In this document: positions 1 through 5,884 of the stretch, one piece after another
Numbering within the stretch: position 1 is the first letter of the stretch
Layout of the letters: every line of letters starts with the position of its first letter
Assembly (NCBI GenBank): GCA_964342805.1
Contig: CAYFHQ010000108.1
Span: forward strand, 1-12,543
Direction of reading: 5' to 3'
DNA: 12,543 nt
DNA from: CAYFHQ01 sp964342805
GTDB taxonomy: Bacteria; Bacillota; Clostridia; Peptostreptococcales; Acidaminobacteraceae
Notes under the pieces: generated by a model
What the model saw: the letters and a program-made list of their open reading frames with translations, nothing else
Database searches by the model: none
What the model was told of the DNA's origin: nothing
Position numbers and translations under genes: made by a program

Positions 1-390
1 TAAGCTTCAGTGTCTTTTTTGAGTCGCTAGCTGGAACAAAATCCATATTGGAACGTTCTAAAGACTTGGCAACAATGGCACCTGGTTACCAATTTCAAAT
101 GCGTCTGCCCAAGCACCAGCCTGTTCTGGATCAGCATTCACCGCGTCTGTAGCAGATTTCAATGCCTCCAATAGGACTTGGACCTTGTCAGGATTATCTG
201 TCGCCCAGCTGTTTTTGACCACAAAGGGCCTGGGGATAACTCTTGTCAGTCCCTTGGGCCAGTTTTCATTCTTACTGCAATTCCACTAGGACTCGGGCTG
301 ACTCATCTTGGTTAATACTGTGTAAAGCATGGGTTCAGGCATGACAGCCTGAGGCGCATTGCCACTTAGAAATGCAGGTGCCTGGGTCTG
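1..390 (-). pseudogene. Remnant of ABC transporter substrate-binding protein (NMT1/SsuA-like), frameshifted and cut by window edge
   Basis: Reading the minus strand and changing frame several times gives a recognisable second half of a nitrate/sulfonate/taurine-type periplasmic-binding lipoprotein. The pieces run NAPQAVMPEPMLYTVLTK, then DESARVLVELQ, then NWPKGLTRVIPRPFVVKNSW, then ALKSATDAVNADPEQAGAW, and finally SNMDFVPASDSKKTLKL running off the window. The PEPM segment and the ENP/NADPEQA helices are typical of the C-terminal lobe of this fold. At least three frame changes are needed (near 330, 270 and 88), and in-frame stops occur in each frame. The N-terminal lobe of about 150 residues is missing, because the lipoprotein signal sits directly before the PEPM region. 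Intact members bind a small solute and deliver it to a permease/ATPase pair; this copy cannot make a working protein. The exact substrate cannot be told. Confidence 0.75.
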
Positions 391-543
391 TTATGGTGCC
401 GATGTGCACCCTGCCAGCAGGCCTACAAGTAAAAGTAGGCCCAGGGACACCACTTCACCTGCTTCCCCATAGAGGTGGATTTCCTTTAGGATCATTCGTC
501 CTTTATACTCCTTATGAACGTCTTGAATGGTCAGTCTTGACAT
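391..543 (-). pseudogene. Chimeric 50-codon ORF: ABC ATPase N-terminus fused to lipoprotein signal peptide
   Basis: An ATG at 543-541 with GGAGG nine bases upstream opens a 50-codon frame ending at TAA 393-391. Residues 3-33 (LTIQDVHKEYKG, then ILKEIHLYGEAGEVVSL) look like the first beta strands of an ABC ATPase just before where Walker A should come. Residues 34-50 instead read GLLLLVGLLAGCTSAP, a lipoprotein signal peptide with lipobox LAGC. The simplest reading is a deletion that joined the start of the ATPase gene to the signal-peptide region of the neighbouring substrate-binding gene, losing the rest of the ATPase and any permease. No Walker A or B remains. The ribosome binding site is intact, so a short junk peptide may still be made. 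Family assignment rests on short segments. Confidence 0.65.
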
Positions 544-596
544 CTATAAAGCCCTCCATAGCTTCATTGAAGCAAAATTTCCACCTAAGCTGTCCA

Positions 597-642
597 CAAA
601 AAGACCCAAAATACGGGATTTTCACACTTTCCGCACTTTGGG
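597..642 (-). terminator. Rho-independent terminator after the downstream SprA-like gene
   Basis: In minus-strand RNA the arms at 642-631 and 616-605 (CCCAAAGTGCGG and CCGTATTTTGGG) pair over 12 bp with two G-U wobbles and a 14-nt loop, followed directly by TCTTTTTG. On the plus strand the wobbles become mismatches, which supports minus orientation. It lies about 50 bases past the stop at 690. Confidence 0.65.
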
Positions 643-689
643 CTATTATATCACTCAATTATGAACTTTCCTTAAACAATTGGTTACAA

Positions 690-1286
690 CTATATGATAA
701 TGTCCAAATACCCGTGGTCCCCATGGGTTTCTTGATGGTCGGTAGTTTCTAAACCTTGATCCGCCTGGGGCCCTTGCCCACCAGTTTCCTGGGAGCCATT
801 GGCCTCTACCCCCTGCTTGCCAATAGCTTCATCAACCCGCATTTTGGCGATTTCTGCCCGAACTTGTTGCTGGCGAGCAGCGGCACTGGCTGCAACAGCT
901 TGGTCTTGGGGTGACGGGTTGGCAGGCGCCAGGGCTGCTTGTTTGACCCGTTCAAGGGCCTGTTCCATTTGCTCAGGATCGTCAGTGGCTGGAATGTTAA
1001 TGGCCACCTCTCCCCCGCTGATATACCTCCGGCCATCGGGGCCAATCGTATAGCTATACGTCATGGCGCCAGCATACTGGCCTCCTACAGACTTATGGGC
1101 TTGTTCGTGGGCAATAACTTCCTTTTCCCGATTAATCAGTTCTCGGATGATGGGCTGGTTGCGCTCTTCTTCCTTACGGCGTACTTCTGCTTCAAAAGGC
1201 TTTTGGACAGACCCCTCCTGGCCAGTCTTTTGGACCTTGGGTACCGCCGGAACACCATATACTGGACGCACTGGGTTGATTCTCAT
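690..1286 (-). CDS. SprA-related family protein (putative HExxH metalloprotease), second of tandem pair
   Basis: 198-residue product. Residues 56-94 carry the family core: HEQAH at 60-64 (HExxH), then GGQYAG, YSYTIGPDGRRYISGGEV. This block defines the SprA-related family (PF12118), described as having a metalloprotease-like catalytic motif; substrate and role are unknown. A charged stretch (residues 32-55) precedes the core. An Ala/Gln-rich helical region follows (105-155), then a low-complexity Gly/Gln/His tail (160-192). No signal peptide or transmembrane segment is seen. The frame is open to a GTG at 1313, but that codon lies inside the upstream gene's terminator hairpin. ATG 1286 has GGTGAT just upstream and gives an MRIN- start like the MRLQ- of its neighbour. 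It is a paralogue of the gene at 1329-1937. Family confidence is high, function low. Confidence 0.85.
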   Translation of the reverse strand: MRINPVRPVYGVPAVPKVQKTGQEGSVQKPFEAEVRRKEEERNQPIIRELINREKEVIAHEQAHKSVGGQYAGAMTYSYTIGPDGRRYISGGEVAINIPATDDPEQMEQALERVKQAALAPANPSPQDQAVAASAAARQQQVRAEIAKMRVDEAIGKQGVEANGSQETGGQGPQADQGLETTDHQETHGDHGYLDIII

Positions 1287-1303
1287 AGGATCACCACGAT
1301 TCA

Positions 1304-1330
1304 AAAAGACCACCGGGTCTCCAGTGGTCT
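1304..1330 (-). terminator. Intrinsic terminator between the two SprA-like genes
   Basis: Minus-strand RNA reads AGACCACTGG, AGAC loop, CCGGTGGTCT, then TTTTTGA: a 10-bp stem (one U-G wobble), tetraloop and U tract. It begins at the stop codon of the gene at 1329-1937 and ends about 20 bases before the ATG of the next gene. Termination here would limit expression of the downstream copy, since no separate promoter is obvious between them. Confidence 0.75.
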
Positions 1331-1937
1331 AATTCAACAATTTGTCTTTTAATTTCAGTTGTTTTTGGTAGGCGTCTTTGGCCCTTCCTTCTGCAATTTG
1401 GGTTTTGATTTGTTGGATTTTTTGAGTGGCAAAGGCTGCCATGGCCTTGTCTTGGCCAGAAGGATCACCGGGTGCCCCTGCTGCCCTACGCAACTGTTCA
1501 AAAGCCCGGAGCATGGTTTCAGGCGAACCAGCAGCCGGAAGTTTCATTTTCACTTCTCCGCCGGTAATGTACATTTTATGGTCAGGACCCTTTGTATAAT
1601 GGTAGGACGCCACCCCAACCATGGCGCCTCCAGACGCCTGGTGGGCCATTTCATGGGAGCGCACAGAATACTCGATATGTTCCAGTTTCCTGATCATGGC
1701 CAGCTGGTCTTCATCGAGTTTCTTGGGGTCTTTCCCTTTCAATTGGTCCAGTTCCTTCTTTTCTTCGGGGGTTAATATACCCTCAGGTGCGTTTTTTAGT
1801 CGGTCTTTCCGCTCCATTTTTGACTCTTGCTTGGAGGCTTGTACAGACTCCTGGTTTCCCTTGTCCTTCTGACCAGAAAACACCGCACTAATTGCATACC
1901 GGTCCCAACCACCCTGAGTACCCGCTTGCAGTCTCAT
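1329..1937 (-). CDS. SprA-related family protein (putative HExxH metalloprotease), first of tandem pair
   Basis: 202 residues, start ATG 1937 with AAGGGA seven bases upstream. The conserved core is at residues 92-129: SHEMAHQASGG (HExxH at 95-99), YHYTKGPDHKMYITGGEV. It is preceded by a very basic/acidic linker (residues 22-80, rich in K, E, Q, D, likely helical). It is followed by an Ala-rich helix block (138-185) with GDPSGQDKAMAAFATQKIQQ, matching the PSPQDQAVAASAAARQQQ of its downstream paralogue. This is the SprA-related family (PF12118). The two conserved His plus Glu suggest a zinc hydrolase, but the third ligand is not identifiable by eye. There is no export signal, so action is presumably cytoplasmic. 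It has its own promoter (extended -10) and terminator. The two copies differ strongly outside the core, so the duplication is old. Confidence 0.85.
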   Translation of the reverse strand: MRLQAGTQGGWDRYAISAVFSGQKDKGNQESVQASKQESKMERKDRLKNAPEGILTPEEKKELDQLKGKDPKKLDEDQLAMIRKLEHIEYSVRSHEMAHQASGGAMVGVASYHYTKGPDHKMYITGGEVKMKLPAAGSPETMLRAFEQLRRAAGAPGDPSGQDKAMAAFATQKIQQIKTQIAEGRAKDAYQKQLKLKDKLLN

Positions 1938-1978
1938 AAGAATCCCTTCTTATTACTCGCAACATCCCTGTTTACTTT

Positions 1979-1987
1979 ATTATACCA
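1979..1987 (-). promoter_or_regulatory. Extended -10 promoter of the SprA-like gene
   Basis: Minus strand TGG-TATAAT, a perfect -10 with the TGN extension, about 40 bases upstream of the ATG at 1937. No good -35 hexamer lies 16-18 bases further up, which is common for extended -10 promoters. Confidence 0.55.
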
Positions 1988-2029
1988 CCAAACGGTAATT
2001 ATGACGCACAAATCCATGGAATTGTCAGA

Positions 2030-2653
2030 TTATTTTACTGGTCCATGGCCACACTTGGCAGCCATAAAGGCCCCCTGGTAACGATCAAAGAAGTCCAGTA
2101 TGGTCTTTCCCCCGCCAAACCCGCTTTTATCAACAAGTGCAGCCCCTACTTCTAGGGTGCACAAGTGACCCTGGCGCTGGTTCCTCCGAAGGACAAAGGC
2201 ACTGGGTCCTGTGGGGTCCAAGGACAAAACAGGCAACTTTTGTAGGTAGGGACTCTTTCTGACGATCTTTTTCGCTTCCTTCCAGGTGGCATCGATCACC
2301 ACATATAAGGGCGTCTTACCCGGTGTCAGACCAAAGGGTCGGGTTTGCAAGAGACCTTCTTCTAGGCCGTCTATTGGGAAAACCAACCAAGGGGCATAAG
2401 CCGGGTCTTCAAGAGCCTTTAAAAGATGCGCACTGGCGGACGTTCTCGACCAGACAGACGTCTTGACCCGGTCCCCCAATATCAAGGATAAAAGGTGGCC
2501 TGTATTGGATAGGCGATCCATTTCCTTTTCATGGCGGACCAACCAAATGGCCAAGTTCCCCTCCACCGGAGGGACATGTTGGCAGATGCAATGACTGGTG
2601 GGTAAGGTGCAAGACTTGCATAGGGGCGCATCGATTGGAAAATTGTTTTTCAT
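2030..2653 (-). CDS. DTW domain-containing protein (TapT-like tRNA-uridine aminocarboxypropyltransferase)
   Basis: 207 residues. N-terminal zinc-type cysteines C12, C15, C22, C24 (CxxC and CxC) are followed by RHEKEMDRLSNTG (40-52) and the signature DATW at 121-124 (VIDATWKEAKKIV). LRRNQ at 155-159 and CTLEVGAALV at 165-174 complete the family pattern. DTW proteins such as Escherichia coli TapT (YfiP) use S-adenosylmethionine to add the 3-amino-3-carboxypropyl group to uridine in tRNA (acp3U). The same reaction is likely here, but the target position cannot be read from sequence. Length is close to the bacterial family norm. Start ATG 2653 has GGAGG five bases upstream, and a strong promoter lies at 2686-2714. 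It is transcribed alone; no clear terminator is seen before the SprA-like promoter. Confidence 0.9.
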   Translation of the reverse strand: MKNNFPIDAPLCKSCTLPTSHCICQHVPPVEGNLAIWLVRHEKEMDRLSNTGHLLSLILGDRVKTSVWSRTSASAHLLKALEDPAYAPWLVFPIDGLEEGLLQTRPFGLTPGKTPLYVVIDATWKEAKKIVRKSPYLQKLPVLSLDPTGPSAFVLRRNQRQGHLCTLEVGAALVDKSGFGGGKTILDFFDRYQGAFMAAKCGHGPVK

Positions 2654-2685
2654 GGTTCCTCCATGGCTTTTCGAGTTCTAGTACG

Positions 2686-2714
2686 ATTGTAAGGGGGAGC
2701 CAGTGGTCTTTCAA
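2686..2714 (-). promoter_or_regulatory. Sigma-A promoter for the DTW gene
   Basis: Minus strand TTGAAA (2714-2709), 17-base spacer, TACAAT (2691-2686), about 30 bases upstream of the start codon. It matches consensus at 9 of 12 positions. Confidence 0.7.
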
Positions 2715-2728
2715 GAGTCACTCTGCCC

Positions 2729-2771
2729 ATAAAGAAGAGCCTCTGTTTCCCCGTAGGGAAAGCAAAGGCTC
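2729..2771 (-). terminator. Terminator of the KamA-family gene
   Basis: The stem pairs GAGCCT (2771-2766) with AGGCTC (2742-2737) and, inside, CTTTCCC with GGGGAAA, with a small bulge. It is followed on the minus strand by TTCTTTA. It lies between the stop at 2808 and the next promoter. Confidence 0.6.
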
Positions 2772-2807
2772 CTAAAGTACACTATGACGTGTTTAAGTGA
2801 TCTGGCC

Positions 2808-3908
2808 CTAAACGATGAAGTTCAGGTCCTTGTCTAGCCATCGGCCTTTTTTGTCCAGCTTACGCTTGAACATGTAGCCCATGTCTGCCTCTGCCTTGGC
2901 CTGGTGGAAACGGAAGATCATGTCGTCTTCCACAGCACCTAGGATTTCGATCTTGCCCCGTGGGTGGGACATGATGAGTTTAAATCGCTTGGATAGACCA
3001 TTACACAGGGCCTTAGCTTCCTCAACGATCTTCCAAGTGTCATGAAGGGACAGCTGGAACTGGCCTTTCACGGCCTTTACCGGACGGCACTGGAAGACGT
3101 AGTAAGGGTTAATACCAAACCGCATGAGCTTGTTCATGAGCTCACCCAGTACCACAGGGTCGTCATTGACTTCGCTTAGGAGTACGGTCTGGTTGTTGAC
3201 TGTCACACCGGCCTTACGAAGGGCAGTCATGGCCTTGGCCACTTCAGGTGTCAGTTCCTTAGGATGGTTAAACTGGGTTACAACCATAATATTCTTCTTC
3301 TCAGACGCCTTTGTTAGAGCGTCCAGTAACTCTTGGTCCTCGTAAATCCGCTGGGGGAATACAACCAGCGACCGGGTGCCAAAACGAATAAAGTCCAGGT
3401 GGTCAATGGCCGTCATTCGCTCAAGGTATTCTTTAATGACACCTGTGTCAAGACAGAAGGAGTCGCCTCCGGATAGGAGGACATTGTTGACTTCCTTGTG
3501 CTCAGTCAGGTAGTCAATTGTACGGTCCAAACGGCTGTTGATCTCGTCATTGGAGTAGCCAACCATACGCTTTCTAAAACAATGACGGCAGTACATGAAA
3601 CATGCGTTTGTTGTTAGAACCAGCATGGTGGTGTCATACTTGTGCTGGACACCTGCAAACTTTGTATTTTCAGATTCACCGGAGGTATCATAGTCACCGG
3701 ACATATCCAGTTCCATTACACTTGGTACGGAAAGTTTACGAATAGGGTCCTCAGGATCATCTGGGTCGATTAGATCCAAATAATATTTAGGAATACTCAT
3801 TGGATGTCTGTCCGTTACCTCACCCAGTTGATTCATTTGTTCTTCAGAAATATACGTCTGTAGTTCTTGGATAGACGTGATATTTTCGCCCCATTCTCTT
3901 TTCCACAT
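2808..3908 (-). CDS. KamA-family radical SAM protein (amino acid 2,3-aminomutase-like)
   Basis: 366 residues. The [4Fe-4S] cluster motif CxxxCxxC is at C103, C107, C110 (CFMYCRHC), followed by FRKR where R112 matches the carboxylate-binding Arg of lysine 2,3-aminomutase (LAM). LLSGGDS (144-150), FGTR (176-179), TQFNHPKE (211-218) and NNQTVLL (238-244) follow LAM closely. K319 in HPRGKIEIL occupies the PLP-lysine position, in a shortened motif compared with LAM's PGGGGK. By my alignment, the two Asp residues that hold the lysine epsilon-amino group in LAM (clostridial D293, D330) are R275 (in QCRPV) and S314. The C-terminal zinc-cysteine cluster is missing. Lysine is therefore an unlikely substrate; a glutamate 2,3-aminomutase-like or untested reaction is possible. 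Start ATG 3908 has AGGAGG eight bases upstream. A long leader precedes it. Confidence 0.88.
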   Translation of the reverse strand: MWKREWGENITSIQELQTYISEEQMNQLGEVTDRHPMSIPKYYLDLIDPDDPEDPIRKLSVPSVMELDMSGDYDTSGESENTKFAGVQHKYDTTMLVLTTNACFMYCRHCFRKRMVGYSNDEINSRLDRTIDYLTEHKEVNNVLLSGGDSFCLDTGVIKEYLERMTAIDHLDFIRFGTRSLVVFPQRIYEDQELLDALTKASEKKNIMVVTQFNHPKELTPEVAKAMTALRKAGVTVNNQTVLLSEVNDDPVVLGELMNKLMRFGINPYYVFQCRPVKAVKGQFQLSLHDTWKIVEEAKALCNGLSKRFKLIMSHPRGKIEILGAVEDDMIFRFHQAKAEADMGYMFKRKLDKKGRWLDKDLNFIV

Positions 3909-4155
3909 ATCATGTGCCTCCTATAATCTATATTTTATATTTTGTATACGTGTAATCTATACTGTTTATTCCCTGTTAATCCACACAATGAAAAATATCC
4001 ATACACCGTATGGATGGTCAAACGATTGAATTTTTCTTCCCTCAGAGTAATGCCATTCTTGGAAATGGCAAGGAAATTCAGAGTATGTCTCTCGATGCGA
4101 CCTTGCGGTGCATAGTTATGAAAGAATCATGATAGAACCTGCTTGATCTGTATAT
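3909..4155 (-). promoter_or_regulatory. Long structured 5' leader of the KamA-like gene (candidate attenuator or riboswitch)
   Basis: The predicted transcript carries about 245 nt before the ATG. Minus-strand elements in order: a hairpin at 4113-4095 (ATGCACC, GCAA tetraloop, GGT-C-GCAT, one bulge); a TGAATTT/AAATTCA pair (4080-4074 with 4033-4027) enclosing a 7-bp hairpin TGCCATT/AATGGCA (4070-4051); and a terminator-like hairpin (4015-3997) followed by ATATTTTT. TACTCTGA is repeated directly at 4085-4078 and 4049-4042. I could not match it to a known riboswitch or T-box core. The structure is drawn by eye only. Confidence 0.45.
3990..4015 (-). terminator. Possible leader attenuator hairpin upstream of the KamA-like gene
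   Basis: ATCCATAC and GTATGGAT pair perfectly over 8 bp around GGT, then comes ATTTTTC on the minus strand. The stem is short and only three pairs are G-C, so termination would be weak or conditional. It lies about 85 bases before the coding start. Confidence 0.4.
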
Positions 4156-4161
4156 AAACAA

Positions 4162-4190
4162 AGTATACTGAAAATTCGTTCGGGTGTCAA
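4162..4190 (-). promoter_or_regulatory. Consensus sigma-A promoter of the KamA-like gene
   Basis: Minus strand TTGACA (4190-4185, perfect -35), 17-base spacer, TATACT (4167-4162, five of six). The predicted start is near 4155. This is one of the two best promoter matches in the window. Confidence 0.8.
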
Positions 4191-4288
4191 ACGACCTAGC
4201 TTTATGTAAAAGTTTTCCTTCCCCTTACAGAATATTTAAAGTGATATTACGATTTCATGTCCACATGCTTAATTGGACTAATTCAGTA

Positions 4289-4294
4289 TATAAT
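4289..4294 (+). promoter_or_regulatory. -10 element of the flavin oxidoreductase gene
   Basis: Perfect TATAAT 41 bases before the ATG at 4336. The -35 region is weak (TGCTTA at 17 bases). The 130 bases between this and the divergent promoter at 4162-4190 hold no gene. Confidence 0.45.
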
Positions 4295-4335
4295 AAAGCA
4301 TCAAAACGAATATTTAGTAAATAGGAGTGATCTTT

Positions 4336-5742
4336 ATGCATTCATATGATTTCATCGTCATTGGGTCTGGTGCGGCTGGCCTCACGGCGGCTTTTACGGC
4401 CAATGGTATTGGAAAAAAGGTATTACTCATTGAAAAGAATAAACCTGGTGGAGAGTGTACGTGGACGGGTTGCATACCCAGTAAGGCCCTGATCCACTTG
4501 GCTGAAAAATACCAAGCCGTAGCGGACTTGGGTATAGCCTACAAGCCTGACATTCCAGCCGTTTTGGACCAAGTCCGGTCAGTCATTGACCATGTCTATG
4601 CCCATGAGAGTATCGAAACCCTTCGTAAGGCTGGGATAGACGTGATCATTGGTGCGGCAAAATTTGTTGGGCCTAAAACGGTAGAAGTGGCGGGCGCATC
4701 CTTTACTGGAAAACGCATTGTTATTTGTACGGGGTCACAGCCCCTCGTCCCTGCCATTCCCGGACTTGCAGAGACACCCCACCTGACCAATGAAAACTTG
4801 TTCACCCAAAAGGACCTTCCAGGGTCTCTTTTGGTCCTGGGTGCTGGCGCCATAGGTGTGGAAATGGGCCAGGCCCTCAATCGCTTGGGGATCTCCATTG
4901 ACCTTGTCGACAGGGGCAAACTCGTCCTCTCCAAGGACGACCCAGACCATACAACCCTCCTTATGGACCAACTTGAAAAAGAAGGGGTCCACCTCCACAT
5001 GGAAACCACCGTCCAGTCCGTGAGAAAGACTGACCAGGGTGTGGAAGTGACTGTGGATGGCCCTGAAGGCCCAGGTATACTCAAGGCAGCTGGCCTCCTG
5101 GTTGCCCTTGGTCGAACGGTCCACTTGGATTCACTGGACCTGGAAAAGGCCGGAATCAACTATAATAACCAGGGCATTGTCGTAGATCCCTACCTGCAAA
5201 CCACCGTGAAAGGCGTTTTCGCTGCCGGTGATTGTATTGGCCCCTACCGTTTTTCCCACATGGCCAATGCCCAGGGTATGTTGGCTGTTCAAAATGGTCT
5301 CCTGCCCATCAATTTGCGGATGAAATATAACGCTGTCCCCTGGTGCACCTTTACGTCTCCGGAAATTGCCCATACAGGTATGAGCGAGGAGGAAGCCTGG
5401 GAGGTCCACGGGGACAGAATTTTGATTTACACCCATGACTTTGCCCAGCTGGACCGGGCCATAACGGCTCCTGGTACAGTGGGTCAGGTTAAGATTATTA
5501 CCGATCGCAAGGCTAGAATTCTCGGTGCCAGCGTGATTGGAGACCGGGCTGGAGAAATCCTGTCAGAAATTCAAGTGGCCATGACCCAGGGCATTAAGCT
5601 AAGCAAGTTCGCCCGGATTATCCACCCCTATCCCACCTATGCTGAAGTCCTCACTAAGATGGGGAAAAAGGCTGCTATCTATCAAATGCGGCAAAACCCC
5701 TTGGTCAGGCTCCTTCGGGGCAAGCCCAAGGCGGATCGTTAA
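4336..5742 (+). CDS. FAD-dependent pyridine nucleotide-disulfide oxidoreductase (MerA/Lpd-like)
   Basis: 468 residues. FAD-binding GSGAAG is at 10-15. The redox-active disulfide C41/C46 sits in GGECTWTGCIPSK. The NAD(P) fold GAGAIGVEMG is at 169-178, the second FAD motif VFAAGDCIG at 294-302, and the dimerisation domain runs from about 335. These are the domains of the Lpd/glutathione reductase/mercuric reductase class I enzymes. In Lpd the catalytic His stands just before Pro-Thr (HxHPT); here the sequence is HPYPTYAEV, so Tyr432 occupies that place, as in mercuric reductases. No N-terminal HMA domain and no C-terminal Cys pair are present, so mercury reduction is not supported; the substrate is unknown. 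A GTG at 4327 is in frame, but AGGAG sits eight bases before ATG 4336, which I prefer. It is divergent from the KamA-like gene and single-gene, ending at a strong terminator. Confidence 0.88.
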   Translation: MHSYDFIVIGSGAAGLTAAFTANGIGKKVLLIEKNKPGGECTWTGCIPSKALIHLAEKYQAVADLGIAYKPDIPAVLDQVRSVIDHVYAHESIETLRKAGIDVIIGAAKFVGPKTVEVAGASFTGKRIVICTGSQPLVPAIPGLAETPHLTNENLFTQKDLPGSLLVLGAGAIGVEMGQALNRLGISIDLVDRGKLVLSKDDPDHTTLLMDQLEKEGVHLHMETTVQSVRKTDQGVEVTVDGPEGPGILKAAGLLVALGRTVHLDSLDLEKAGINYNNQGIVVDPYLQTTVKGVFAAGDCIGPYRFSHMANAQGMLAVQNGLLPINLRMKYNAVPWCTFTSPEIAHTGMSEEEAWEVHGDRILIYTHDFAQLDRAITAPGTVGQVKIITDRKARILGASVIGDRAGEILSEIQVAMTQGIKLSKFARIIHPYPTYAEVLTKMGKKAAIYQMRQNPLVRLLRGKPKADR

Positions 5743-5809
5743 ACTTACGGATTCATTTTTATGACCCTGGCCTTCTTGGCCCTGCCAGAATCATAAAGGA
5801 AGAAAAAAA

Positions 5810-5850
5810 ACTCCCCCATGTCACTACATCATGGGGGAGTCGTTTTTTTT
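5810..5850. terminator. Bidirectional Rho-independent terminator between convergent genes
   Basis: An 11-bp perfect stem (ACTCCCCCATG / CATGGGGGAGT) with a 9-nt loop has T8 on the plus side and A8 on the other flank, so it works in both directions. It serves the oxidoreductase (plus) and the HD-GYP gene (minus). Confidence 0.9.
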
Positions 5851-5884
5851 GATGGTCAGGCATGGGCAACAAGTTGCATTCACC

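Noticed and set aside
645..650. Minus-strand TATAAT upstream of the ABC remnants
   Set aside because: No -35 at a suitable distance, and it sits directly in front of the terminator hairpin, so it is probably chance.
372..752. Plus-strand open frame of 126 codons
   Set aside because: It lies antisense to the decayed ABC genes and the SprA-like tail, has no ribosome binding site and shows no family likeness.
1359..1775. Plus-strand open frame of 138 codons
   Set aside because: It is the mirror of the SprA-like gene on the minus strand, with Phe/Leu-rich antisense composition.
4130..4151. Plus-strand string AGAACCTGCTTGATCTG resembling part of the TPP riboswitch
   Set aside because: The remaining TPP core elements are absent and the match is short.
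4327..4335. GTG at 4327 as start of the flavin oxidoreductase
   Set aside because: It overlaps the ribosome binding site AGGAG, which is well placed for ATG 4336.
4596..5159. Minus-strand open frame of 187 codons
   Set aside because: It is wholly inside the flavin oxidoreductase, which has clear motifs; the minus frame is Ser/Arg/Pro-rich shadow sequence.
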